Source: Halotia branconii CENA392
GTDB lineage: Bacteria; Cyanobacteriota; Cyanobacteriia; Cyanobacteriales; Nostocaceae
DNA length: 64,000 nt
Assembly: GCF_029953635.1 (NCBI RefSeq)
Contig: NZ_CP124544.1
Location: 186,001-250,000, forward strand
Direction: 5' to 3'
The notes under the pieces were generated by a model. That model was not told where the DNA came from, made no database searches, and saw only the letters and a program-made list of their open reading frames with translations. Of this stretch, positions 8,148 to 16,101 are shown in pieces; positions within the stretch are counted from its first letter, which is position 1, and each line of letters starts with the position of its first letter. Both the position numbers and the translations under genes were made by a program.

Positions 8148-11100
8148 TTAATCATACGCGAACCAACTCCCCTTTTCCACATCCCGTGAAAAGTCAGGAG
8201 AAAAATCGGTTCTTTTCTCGCTTCCTTTTTCTGCTCTGTCCATTTGCTCAAGAGTCCTCTGTTCCCCGTTTAGTTGAGATTTGACTGGAGCTTGGGTAAT
8301 AACTGCTTGTACTGGCGGCTTCAAATGCTTAGGTCGATTCGGCAGTGAGTTTACTTGTTGTTGATACTCATCTGCTGAAGAGATCACCTCTCCAAACTTT
8401 TTGGTCATGGCTTTAGCAACTGGTTCAGGAATAGTTGAACTTACCAAATTAAATACTGCTAGCCCCTTTTTCGTTTCCTTGGGTACATCCTCTAAAGGAA
8501 CTTGAGAAAACGCCACATTCTGATTAGTCAACCATTTAGTTACTGATTCGACTTTATGGTTATCAACTACCATACCCATTAGTCCCAATGTTCTGTCTTC
8601 CGGTGTAGTGAATAGGAATGTCGGACGTTCTTTGATTTTTTGCAGTATTGGTTCTGCTTGCTGTATCATCTGCTGTTGTTGTGCGTTAGCTGATTGAGTA
8701 CCAAAAGCTTGGCTTTGTTTCGTCCAGACTTGAGGATATTCAACAGTGGCAGGATCAACTTTTAGTACTGTTGTTGTGAAATTACTTTGTAGTGTCGCTT
8801 GTACTTGCGTTAGCTGACCAGATTTAAGAACTCCTAACCCTTTTAGAGCTTCTTTGTCCTTCTTGAAAAACAATACTCCTAACGGTTCCCCATTGATAAA
8901 TACTGCATCTTTGACTTTTGATAATGGTACTTCTAGGCTGACTTTTCTATAAGTTGTATCATTAAATGTCTGCCCCTGAATCTTATTAATTTTTAGTAAA
9001 TTACCGTTTGGCGAGGTTGCGAGCGCAAATCCTTGATCACTATCCGAAATCGTCGTCAGCTTTAGATTTAGCTGGTTTCCATCTTTGACATAGTTAAAGG
9101 CTTGAAGTTGTTTGACTGAATCAGCATCTAATTCCCCTAGTATTTTACCATCCAGCTTGATATTGACTGCATGGTTTGGGACTTCTGCACTACCAATTTC
9201 TAAGGTTACAGATTCGGCATTAAAACTTTGACCTGCATGAGCAAATTTGCTAATTTCTCGAATGGTAAAATTTATGGGTGGTTTTCCTGGTACTGAAACC
9301 GTGGCATTAGCAGTAGAAGCTTCTTTTTGTATGATATTGGCTTGCGCTTTTGTGCCAATTGGTAGCTGCCCCGTTCTCGGCTTTAACATGGCGTATTCTT
9401 TGTAATCACCATCGTCCGAAAGTACAAATACTAGTCTAGAAGCGTGGCGTTCATGTCCTGGTGGGTGGTGGCTAGCTCTAATTTCTACAGGGTATTTTTC
9501 CTGTGGATTCCAGGTTTTATCCTTAAAACTGTTAGCCTCACTGTCAAGCGTCACCAAAGTCATCTGGGTAAATTGTAGTTGATTTAGTCGGGAAACAATT
9601 TCGTTGGGGAAAGCGGCGAAGACAAAGTTGGGGATCTTCTTGGAGGTTTGGACTGCTGGTTGCTGTTTATCTTCTAATTCATCTTGCCTTGCTGCGTCAA
9701 CATTCCAAGCTGCCGCTGCTGCCGATAATCGCTCTTGCTCTGGGATATTTGCTCTGAATGCTTCGGCTGTTTCGTAAGCTTGTTGGAGCATCAGCTTAGT
9801 TTCTTCTCGACTCATTTGTGGCTTCAGTTCAACAATAGTCGCCCCACTAGTTGCCATTCCAGCTTTTAGGTTGTAATCTGCGACTGACTGCTGGCTAACA
9901 GTTCCCAGCCGACGGTATTTTGGTTTTCCGTCTTCTGTTTCATTATCAATCTGCGCTAGAGCCATTAATGTATGTGGGCATTCTTTTTCGGTAATCTCTT
10001 TTAATTTCAGATTAATTGTTTGAGCTTGACAAATGCCAAGATGACCGTAGGGAGTCAGGTTTGTGATTTCTAATTGCGCCCCTTGTTGTGTTTGGATGAT
10101 CGCCTTGAGGCCTTTTTCGGTTTCGCGCCGTTTTTCCATTGCTATAGCCACACTGAATTTTGTGTCAAATTCATGCTTGGCAACAATCGCCGCAAATCTT
10201 TGTTGGGGAGTAAAATCAACTCCACCGAATAAGTCCTTAAACTGAACTATGGGGCGAGATTCTAGTTGGGACTGTTGGAAATATTTGTTAGTTTGGCTAA
10301 TTAGAAGTTCTACTGGTGAGTAGCCTGTAGGTGTAATCCCAGAATTTAAATAAGCTGTTTTTGACTTTTTATCTTTAATATAGTTAACATTACGATACAA
10401 GTAGCGGCTGTTTTCCCTGATTAAATCCATCTCAGGTTTTTTCGCACTTTTGAATAAATCTACTGCTATTTGATTGTGATAACATCCCTCCTCAATCATC
10501 TTTCGGTACATCAAGCTGTTGTCATCCATTGCCTGATGTAGAATTTCTGGCGTTATGTTAGGATTTGATGCTATAGCTACAACAGATTGCATGAAAGGTT
10601 TATACTCTGCTCTAATTGGTTTGGGTTTCTCGCCATGTTCTTGGTCAAATAAACTTTGATAGTGGCTAGATACTTGGTTTAAATATTCCGATTTTTGTTC
10701 TAAAGTACCGTAAGTTTTAAGTACCTCAATTTCTGACTCTAATGCCTCCAGCGCTGTAACTTGATTATTGATAATACCCACGCTAATACTATCGCTCATG
10801 TGAATGGCGATTTCTTCAAATGGCGGTTGTTTTCCATCTACATAAAAAGACTGTTTCTTTTCTTTGACAGTAGGCCGATAAGCATTTTCTGGCTGGTTTC
10901 TGTACTCGGCTTCAGCCGTGAAGTTTGGATATAAGCTTGCGAGTGCTACACCGATACAATCGCCATCATAATCTCGTGCTTGGCGTTCTGATTCTGTTTC
11001 CGCTGGGTCTACAAAATCAACATCAATTCCTTGTGCTTCTAGTTCTGCAATTCTTAAACATATCCGCTTATGGTCTTCATCGTTAACTACAATAATTCCT

Positions 11101-12470
11101 TGTAAATCTGTACCATCTGGAGCTAAACGGTCTTCAACAAGTTTATTTTCGGAAACACATAGGCCATTAGAATTAAGAAATGGAGAACGGAAGTTAAGAA
11201 CTTTTTCATCATTTTTCATCCAAGGTACACAGATTTCCCCATTTTTGAGTTCTTTGGAGGGAATGATCATTCCTCTATCAAAAGTTAGTGTTCTTCCAAG
11301 TGCAATATTTCGCCACTGACTTTGTACAAATCTGCTAAGTTCCTTTGTCACCTTCTCTGTTTCTAAAAGTTGGCAATGACCGAGTAAATCAGCTTTGATG
11401 AGTTTGTACATGAATAAGTCATCTTTTGTATTATACTCATCCAATTCCTCGCCTGGCTCTAACTCTTCATTTACCCTCAAGCTACTAATAGAAGTTTCTT
11501 GGTTGCTAACTCCTTGTTCTGTAGTTTGGCTAGTTGATTTCTTGCGCCTTTCATATTCCTCGCAATAAAGTTGAGCAACTAACCTTGGGTCATCTTGGGC
11601 TTCTACTAGCTTTTGGGCTTGTACTTCTAATTCCTCGACAAAATCTTTAAGTCCACGAGGAAAAGATGCCAGTAATTGCGAAATTGACATCTGACCTTTT
11701 TGTGATTGTGCTTTTTCACCCAACCAAATAGTTTGCTGGTATAGTCCTGGTTTGATTTGAGGTTTACTTGGCCCAGCCGGATTGTCTTTATCTGTACCCT
11801 TAAAACTACTAACGGGGATAATCAGGTCTATTTTGGGTTTATTGTTGGGGTTAGTATATTCTATTTCATCAAAGCTGTATGGTCGTAATGTCCCTTTTCC
11901 AAATCTATATTTAGTATCCTCTCCATCTCCTTCCCTCCACCCCAAACGGTGTTGAATCACGCGGTAACTTTTATCTGGCTGTTCTTCTCTTTTAGTTAAC
12001 TTATCATAAAGTTCAATTGAGATTTGTCCATAGCAATCGCCTACTAACTTGAAAGCATCCTCTTGGTCAATAAGTCCTCCATTATCACCATTAGAATCAT
12101 CCACAACTAAAATATTTAATTCTTCATTAAGTGCATTTTTACAAGCACCTAAAAAGATTGAACCGTAAGCCCCTCTGTCTTTTCTATCGGGACATAATTT
12201 ATCAATCACTTCTATACATTCCGGCTCACCATACAGTAATCGGGTTTTAGAAGATAATAAAAGAGTATGTCCATCTGGATGATTTCTTAAATCCGATGAT
12301 GTACTATGCTCATCTATATGTCCAAAAGAAAATTCTTTCTCTGAAAAGTAAAACTCTAATAGGGTATTATCTAATTTTTCAGTTAAAATTGATTGTGGGT
12401 TCTTATTATCCCCATCACTATGAATCCATTGATTTAATCTAGTGTCGAAGTGTTTGAACTCTAGAGACAT
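8148..12470 (-). CDS. single-chain RNA-polymerase-like protein (QDE-1/YonO-type double-psi barrels), 5' part, interrupted by IS
   Basis: This ORF is 1,440 aa; the last ~19 residues are read from the IS end. The original protein was about 1,739 aa. Residues 500-504 are DYDGD inside ARDYDGDCIGVA, matching the DbDGD magnesium-binding triad of QDE-1, cellular RdRPs, YonO and RNAP beta-prime. It is preceded by GRTLTF...VLNFRSPF (residues 391-431), comparable to the GR...L-x-N-R-A-P-T part of that barrel. It is followed by HMSDSISVGIINN (557-569). The N-terminal region (119-225) has a CYGQIS element, Q173-H-R, GKGTLRP (Lys192) and IIPVSSFKG (Lys224). This resembles the Q-I-R...Y-K-G...S-M-x-K signature of the RdRP beta-like barrel, whose two lysines are catalytic. 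The order beta-like then beta-prime-like barrel in one chain is that of QDE-1. Assignment is from motif reading; the enzymatic activity is inferred. Confidence 0.65.
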   Translation of the reverse strand: MSLEFKHFDTRLNQWIHSDGDNKNPQSILTEKLDNTLLEFYFSEKEFSFGHIDEHSTSSDLRNHPDGHTLLLSSKTRLLYGEPECIEVIDKLCPDRKDRGAYGSIFLGACKNALNEELNILVVDDSNGDNGGLIDQEDAFKLVGDCYGQISIELYDKLTKREEQPDKSYRVIQHRLGWREGDGEDTKYRFGKGTLRPYSFDEIEYTNPNNKPKIDLIIPVSSFKGTDKDNPAGPSKPQIKPGLYQQTIWLGEKAQSQKGQMSISQLLASFPRGLKDFVEELEVQAQKLVEAQDDPRLVAQLYCEEYERRKKSTSQTTEQGVSNQETSISSLRVNEELEPGEELDEYNTKDDLFMYKLIKADLLGHCQLLETEKVTKELSRFVQSQWRNIALGRTLTFDRGMIIPSKELKNGEICVPWMKNDEKVLNFRSPFLNSNGLCVSENKLVEDRLAPDGTDLQGIIVVNDEDHKRICLRIAELEAQGIDVDFVDPAETESERQARDYDGDCIGVALASLYPNFTAEAEYRNQPENAYRPTVKEKKQSFYVDGKQPPFEEIAIHMSDSISVGIINNQVTALEALESEIEVLKTYGTLEQKSEYLNQVSSHYQSLFDQEHGEKPKPIRAEYKPFMQSVVAIASNPNITPEILHQAMDDNSLMYRKMIEEGCYHNQIAVDLFKSAKKPEMDLIRENSRYLYRNVNYIKDKKSKTAYLNSGITPTGYSPVELLISQTNKYFQQSQLESRPIVQFKDLFGGVDFTPQQRFAAIVAKHEFDTKFSVAIAMEKRRETEKGLKAIIQTQQGAQLEITNLTPYGHLGICQAQTINLKLKEITEKECPHTLMALAQIDNETEDGKPKYRRLGTVSQQSVADYNLKAGMATSGATIVELKPQMSREETKLMLQQAYETAEAFRANIPEQERLSAAAAAWNVDAARQDELEDKQQPAVQTSKKIPNFVFAAFPNEIVSRLNQLQFTQMTLVTLDSEANSFKDKTWNPQEKYPVEIRASHHPPGHERHASRLVFVLSDDGDYKEYAMLKPRTGQLPIGTKAQANIIQKEASTANATVSVPGKPPINFTIREISKFAHAGQSFNAESVTLEIGSAEVPNHAVNIKLDGKILGELDADSVKQLQAFNYVKDGNQLNLKLTTISDSDQGFALATSPNGNLLKINKIQGQTFNDTTYRKVSLEVPLSKVKDAVFINGEPLGVLFFKKDKEALKGLGVLKSGQLTQVQATLQSNFTTTVLKVDPATVEYPQVWTKQSQAFGTQSANAQQQQMIQQAEPILQKIKERPTFLFTTPEDRTLGLMGMVVDNHKVESVTKWLTNQNVAFSQVPLEDVPKETKKGLAVFNLVSSTIPEPVAKAMTKKFGEVISSADEYQQQVNSLPNRPKHLKPPVQAVITQAPVKSQLNGEQRTLEQMDRAEKGSEKRTDFSPDFSRDVEKGSWFAYD
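8155..8196. repeat. right 42-bp terminal inverted repeat of the IS
   Basis: An exact reverse complement of 6105-6146, ending GTGAAAAGTCA, next to the right target duplicate at 8197-8207. Confidence 0.9.
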
Positions 12471-12509
12471 AGTTTTATTTAAGTATTCAAAAATTTTCAG
12501 GAGTTTAAT

Positions 12510-12710
12510 ATGTCAGGAACAAGAATAAAACGCTGGCTAAATATGCACGGTAAAGAGTTTAATGCTGATGGAATATTGAAAGATGAAGTAAGACAGCAAA
12601 AGTTAGCTAAAGGCGCACATCCAGAAGCCATTGATGACTATGCCCGTAGGTTAAAAATTAAATATGATCAGCAATACCTCTGCCAAATTACGAGGGTTCA
12701 ACGCCCGTAG
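12510..12710 (+). pseudogene. 5' part of a small unknown gene, cut by an insertion sequence
   Basis: The authentic coding part is 12510-12671 (54 residues, ending KIKYDQ). The remaining codons to 12710 come from the IS end. Removing the element and one ATCAG copy joins it in frame to 14130-14504 (WKHLDETDPEPWP...), giving a 178-aa charged soluble protein. It is divergent from the polymerase-like gene with only 39 bp between starts, so the two probably shared a regulatory region. No family was recognised. The N terminus (MSGTRIKRWLNMHGKEF) is basic. Confidence 0.65.
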
Positions 12711-14124
12711 AAACGGGATGAATGCGTCCTAAAGAAGTAAGCTTGGCAAAAATCTGGTTTAATAAAATAGGCTCAGGGATTTCTGGAAGCATTTTTAAAA
12801 TTTCATGGATATATCGAAAGCCACGATAATGAGCCTTAAGGTCAATAATGCCGGAGCCGGGATTAATGAGGCGAAAATCAGCGAGAAGATGATGAGATAA
12901 ATTAACCATAAAAAATGCGAAATTAGCAGCGTTAGTTACCGCAGTTTGCCTCAGATTCATAAAATCTTCCAACCCCCAAAACTGCTTTGCATCACGGAAG
13001 TTAAACTCGATTTGAAAGCGGAGTTTGTAATAATCAATTATTTTTTCAAATGATAATTCCAGGTCACTGGAGAATAGAACTACATGGCTACGAACATTAG
13101 TCTTAAGATTGGTTTTGACTAAAATCACTACATTTAGAGCTTGGGCAAATTCTTTGTGAAGGAGAGTGGCTTGATAAATATCACTTTGAATCTCATCCTC
13201 AATGCTACTTTTAGATAAATATTTGTCAGGTATATTACTATAGTCTAGTTTGTCACCGTATTTACGACGAGAGCGTTTATGATAGTCAGGATTTTCATAA
13301 GGGATATATAATGCTGAATCGTGGCGCAACTTGGAAATTATGTGCAAGTTCACTTGTCGTGCCATCTGTAAAGCGTTGTTGTTACCAAAATGACCATCTA
13401 CTACCAAGTATGTTAGGGGAATAAAATTAGCTACTAACTTGAATAGTGAATTAATCATCTTTTTAATTAGCAATAGTTCAGATGTGAATATCACTTCGGT
13501 TTTATTTTTGTTTTTACTCCCTTTTGGTCGTCCACGTCCACGTTTTTCTTTGGTTTTTATTTTTTCGCTTGACAACTGAATATTTGTTTTAGTATTACTC
13601 TTGATTACTTGTTCTATTTGAATCGGAAATGACTGTCTTTGCTCAACACTTACTAACGACAAGACAAAGAAAGATAGCCCTGATATAGGTTTGTTTACTA
13701 GGCTAGAGAAGAATCTATCCAACCCATAAGTCTGTTTACCCGACTTGCTGACTACAACTTCATCTCCGGCAAGCAAATATACTTCATCCTTTCGCCATAA
13801 ATGTTTACGAAAAAACAGCCAAAACAATGTTGCCCAAGGTATTACTGTATGAAAAAATCTCAACATTGTCCGATAACTACCACCAATGTCTGTCCAACGA
13901 GAAATTCCCAACATGGTGGCTCGGCCGCTCATTGCTAACATGGCCATGATGATCTGGTTCATTCGGCGCATCGTCGTAGCGTTGATCTGCGGTAGCAGGC
14001 ATTGTAACAGTGATAGGATGTCCAACATGGGCGAATTGTAGCTTTTGAGTTGTCGTTTGGGAAGACAACAACTCTACTACAAAGCGCCCTCTCTCTTCAT
14101 ACTCTTTTTTTGGCGAAGGTATTG
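12672..14124 (-). mobile_element. second IS4-type insertion sequence (1,453 bp)
   Basis: The ends read CAATACCTCTGCCAAA (left) and, inverted, CAATACCTTCGCCAAA (right). They are flanked on both sides by the 5-bp direct repeat ATCAG (12667-12671 and 14125-14129). One transposase gene fills the element on the minus strand. The element is unrelated in sequence to the one at 6105-8196. Restoring the target site restores a continuous reading frame, which supports these boundaries. Confidence 0.85.
12688..14028 (-). CDS. tnp: IS4-type DDE transposase
   Basis: A 446-aa protein. Features in order: a helical N-terminal region with RRMNQIIMAMLAMSGRATM, a first acidic motif in LLAGDEVVVSKSGKQTYGLDRFF, a basic insert (KRGRGRPKGSKNKNK, about residues 165-180), a second acidic motif in TYLVVDGHFGNNNALQMAR, and the C-terminal signature Y-KL-R-FQI-E-FNFRDA-K followed by QFWGLEDFMN. 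This fits the IS4 YREK spacing Y(2)R(3)E(6)K. The frame is intact. It lies fully inside the 12672-14124 element and is close to the cyanobacterial transposases annotated as IS4/IS701-like. Confidence 0.88.
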   Translation of the reverse strand: MLDILSLLQCLLPQINATTMRRMNQIIMAMLAMSGRATMLGISRWTDIGGSYRTMLRFFHTVIPWATLFWLFFRKHLWRKDEVYLLAGDEVVVSKSGKQTYGLDRFFSSLVNKPISGLSFFVLSLVSVEQRQSFPIQIEQVIKSNTKTNIQLSSEKIKTKEKRGRGRPKGSKNKNKTEVIFTSELLLIKKMINSLFKLVANFIPLTYLVVDGHFGNNNALQMARQVNLHIISKLRHDSALYIPYENPDYHKRSRRKYGDKLDYSNIPDKYLSKSSIEDEIQSDIYQATLLHKEFAQALNVVILVKTNLKTNVRSHVVLFSSDLELSFEKIIDYYKLRFQIEFNFRDAKQFWGLEDFMNLRQTAVTNAANFAFFMVNLSHHLLADFRLINPGSGIIDLKAHYRGFRYIHEILKMLPEIPEPILLNQIFAKLTSLGRIHPVSTGVEPS

Positions 14125-14129
14125 ATCAG

Positions 14130-14504
14130 TGGAAGCATTTAGATGAAACTGACCCAGAGCCGTGGCCTGTTTACACTGCTTACGATTTCTTCACGCCAAC
14201 GGAAAAACAACAGTTTAATCCTGATGGTTCTCTCAAGCCCGAATACATAGAATCTGAGCTTCGACGTGGCACTAGCTCAGGATGGCTTGAGGAAATGGAA
14301 AGGCGTAAGAAAATTGAAGTTGATAATTACAATGCAGTATCTGCTGCTCATGCAGAGCAGGGCATTAACTTTGGTGAGCAAGAAATGAATAGCAGAATGT
14401 ATGCCAGCAGAACCTATACCCAACGCCGCAAGCAGATGGAACAAGATCTGCGAAACTTTGAAGATGCTGATAGCCTACCCTTCGACAAGGACACAGCATT
14501 TTAG
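14130..14504 (+). pseudogene. 3' part of the small unknown gene cut by the second IS
   Basis: The open frame begins at the insertion boundary with WKHLDETDPEP and runs 124 codons to TAG/TAA at 14504; the first internal ATG is at 14295. With residues 1-54 from 12510-12671 it forms a 178-aa protein. The C-terminal half is helical and rich in Arg, Glu and Gln (RRKKIEVDNYNAV, RTYTQRRKQMEQDLRNFEDAD). Codon use matches the upstream half. Function unknown. Confidence 0.65.
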
Positions 14505-14969
14505 GTCAACGTTGGTTCTAGCACTACGATTGCCATGCCGAATTATGGCATAATTGCATACATGGAGAAGCTGAAGGCGTTAATACTTTCAGCTTTTTGC
14601 TTAGACTTCTGACGCTGAGTGACCGAACAATTCGCAATTCGCAGTGACGCTCGAAGACTCGCTAACGCTGCGAAGATCGCAATTCGCTTTTTAAGGACGT
14701 AATTGTAAATTGAGCCGTTGGGGATACAAGCCCACGCCAGTTCGTTCAAGTCGGGAAACCCCGAAGTTGCTCCACTTGGGCAAAGCCCAAGACCGCACTT
14801 CTCTTCGCCCACACGACTGGCTCCTCAATTCATTGAGGAAAAAATAAAAAGACGTAGTATCAATGTTCAAGCCCCCGCCGCGAGAAGTGGGGTAATAATT
14901 GCGAATTGCGATCTTCGGTAGCGGGGCGTTTAGCCCATTGGAAATTGCGAACTAGTATGACCATCTAGA
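14505..14969. other. gene-free stretch filled with dispersed repeat pieces
   Basis: It contains repeated AATTCGCAATTCGC pieces, a segment (about 14745-14805) homologous to the centre of the repeats at 31441-31727 and 35622-35866 (CGAAGTTGCTCCACTTGG...AAGACCGCACTTCTC), a CAAGCCCCCGCC hairpin segment (14852-14892) matching an inverted copy near 50952, and the GGGGCGTTTAGCCC repeat (14922-14942) also seen near 50915 and 56930. Open frames here translate only the repeats and were not called as genes. Confidence 0.7.
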
Positions 14970-15335
14970 TCAACGCTGCCCAACAGCAGGTGGGTTAACT
15001 ACAGCTTGTGAAGGTTCATTAGACTTGAATACTCCATTGAAAAAAGCAATCATTCCTAAAACAGCAAATGCAGTAATGATTACCCTTTGGAAGGAATTGA
15101 ATACAGACTTCTCTTTTACTACTTCATTCCATACTTTTTTAAACTGGTCTTCTTTTGTCTGCGCTGACGTTAAATAATAAAGAGCTTCAATTAAGGGAGA
15201 AACATCTTCTCCTTTTTGAGCTTTCTGGCACAACAAAATTTCAAGTTGCTCCTGACGACGCTCAGGGGTAGACAAGTCTATATTTTGCAGTTCGGGACGT
15301 ATACCATTCAGGGGTTTAATTTGTAGTTGTTCCAT
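14970..15335 (-). CDS. small membrane-anchored protein of unknown function
   Basis: A 121-aa protein. The N-terminal 80 residues are charged and helical (TPERRQEQLEILLCQKAQKGED). One transmembrane helix lies at about residues 86-103 (VIITAFAVLGMIAFFNGVF), followed by a short Pro-rich tail. The topology is probably cytoplasmic N terminus. No family was recognised. The gap to the next minus-strand gene upstream contains the AAAGTAC-N11-GTACTT motif at 15628-15660, which could control it. Confidence 0.55.
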   Translation of the reverse strand: MEQLQIKPLNGIRPELQNIDLSTPERRQEQLEILLCQKAQKGEDVSPLIEALYYLTSAQTKEDQFKKVWNEVVKEKSVFNSFQRVIITAFAVLGMIAFFNGVFKSNEPSQAVVNPPAVGQR

Positions 15336-15437
15336 AATTTTTCTTTGATGATTTTGTAAGTAAAAAGGTGTAGAACAGCCTTCTACACCCTATAATCTGC
15401 AAAGTGGGAGTGGGAAACTATATGCAAGGATTCAGAA

Positions 15438-15551
<114 letters not shown>

Positions 15552-15627
15552 TCTGGGTGCTAAATTCTTCTCCATATATTCACCTACCACCGCAGAGTTT
15601 ATATGTTCTATCCTCACAAAATCAATT

Positions 15628-15660
15628 GACCAAAGTACGGAAAAAAACGGTACTTCGGTC
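15628..15660. promoter_or_regulatory. candidate shared operator, site 1 (AAAGTAC-N11-GTACTT)
   Basis: GACCAAAGTAC and GTACTTCGGTC are separated by exactly 11 bases, with one mismatch between the arms. Same architecture as sites at 26507-26541, 30758-30792 and 56314-56340. Here it lies between two minus-strand genes, 25 bp past the stop of 15685-16101, so it may alternatively be a terminator hairpin. Confidence 0.5.
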
Positions 15661-15684
15661 TATAGAAAAATTAAACTATTTATG

Positions 15685-16101
15685 CTATATCTCTAATTCA
15701 AAATTTTGGCTTTGATGGCGGGAATGCTCTCTTGTTGGTGCTACATCTGGCGAATCTGGCTCAAACGGATCTGTGCCGTCAACAAATATTTCCTGTGCCA
15801 AAGTTCTGCCGTCACCATCGGTGTCACTATTTAAGACATATTCTAAAACCTGTGATGGCATCCCCTGGCGCACTGCTTGGGCATAGAAAGCTTTCACAAA
15901 CTCCACCGAGGCTTCGCTACTGGACAAAACCTGCATCGTGCGTTCGGCATCAACTATAGTCATTTTGGAGATGTCTTTGATACCAGCTTCTTGCCAAATA
16001 TCACTGAAATATTCTAGATATCGGTCATCGAAATTCTGCTCTTGGGCAAACTTTGCTAGTTCTTGTGATTGTGCTTCTATATTTTCAGGCATGGCAATCA
16101 T
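15685..16101 (-). CDS. small protein with a calcium-binding-like DxDxDG motif
   Basis: A 138-aa protein. The first 85 residues are helical. The C-terminal part has NSDTDGDGRTLAQEIFVDGTDP, matching the thrombospondin type 3/EF-hand-like loop (D-x-D-x-D-G plus a later acidic residue and GTDP). Its start overlaps the stop of the upstream AIPR-family gene as ATGA (16098-16101), so the two are translationally coupled. No signal peptide, so it is presumably cytoplasmic. It may be a partner of the AIPR protein; that is inference from coupling. Confidence 0.6.
   Translation of the reverse strand: MIAMPENIEAQSQELAKFAQEQNFDDRYLEYFSDIWQEAGIKDISKMTIVDAERTMQVLSSSEASVEFVKAFYAQAVRQGMPSQVLEYVLNSDTDGDGRTLAQEIFVDGTDPFEPDSPDVAPTREHSRHQSQNFELEI

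Larger units (their letters stand above)
6105..8196 (+). mobile_element. complete IS4-type insertion sequence with a passenger ORF (2,092 bp)
   Basis: The ends are perfect 42-bp inverted repeats (6105-6146 and 8155-8196) starting TGACTTTTCACGGG. They are flanked by an 11-bp direct repeat of the target. The element carries a YREK-type DDE transposase (6224-7645) and a small downstream ORF (7733-8134). Three palindromes built on TTCGCG/CGCGAA sit just inside each end and between the two genes. The intact ends, duplication and transposase suggest recent insertion. It interrupts the polymerase-like gene on the opposite strand. Confidence 0.9.

Noticed and set aside
12671..12710. Last 13 codons of the 66-aa ORF starting at 12510
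   Set aside because: They are read from the IS end after the ATCAG duplicate, not from the original gene.
6105..14124. The two IS elements as ends of one composite transposon
   Set aside because: Their ends, transposases and target duplications differ, so they inserted independently.
14543..14921. Open frames on both strands in the 14.5-14.9 kb gap
   Set aside because: They translate dispersed repeats also present elsewhere in non-coding DNA, have no conserved features and overlap each other.
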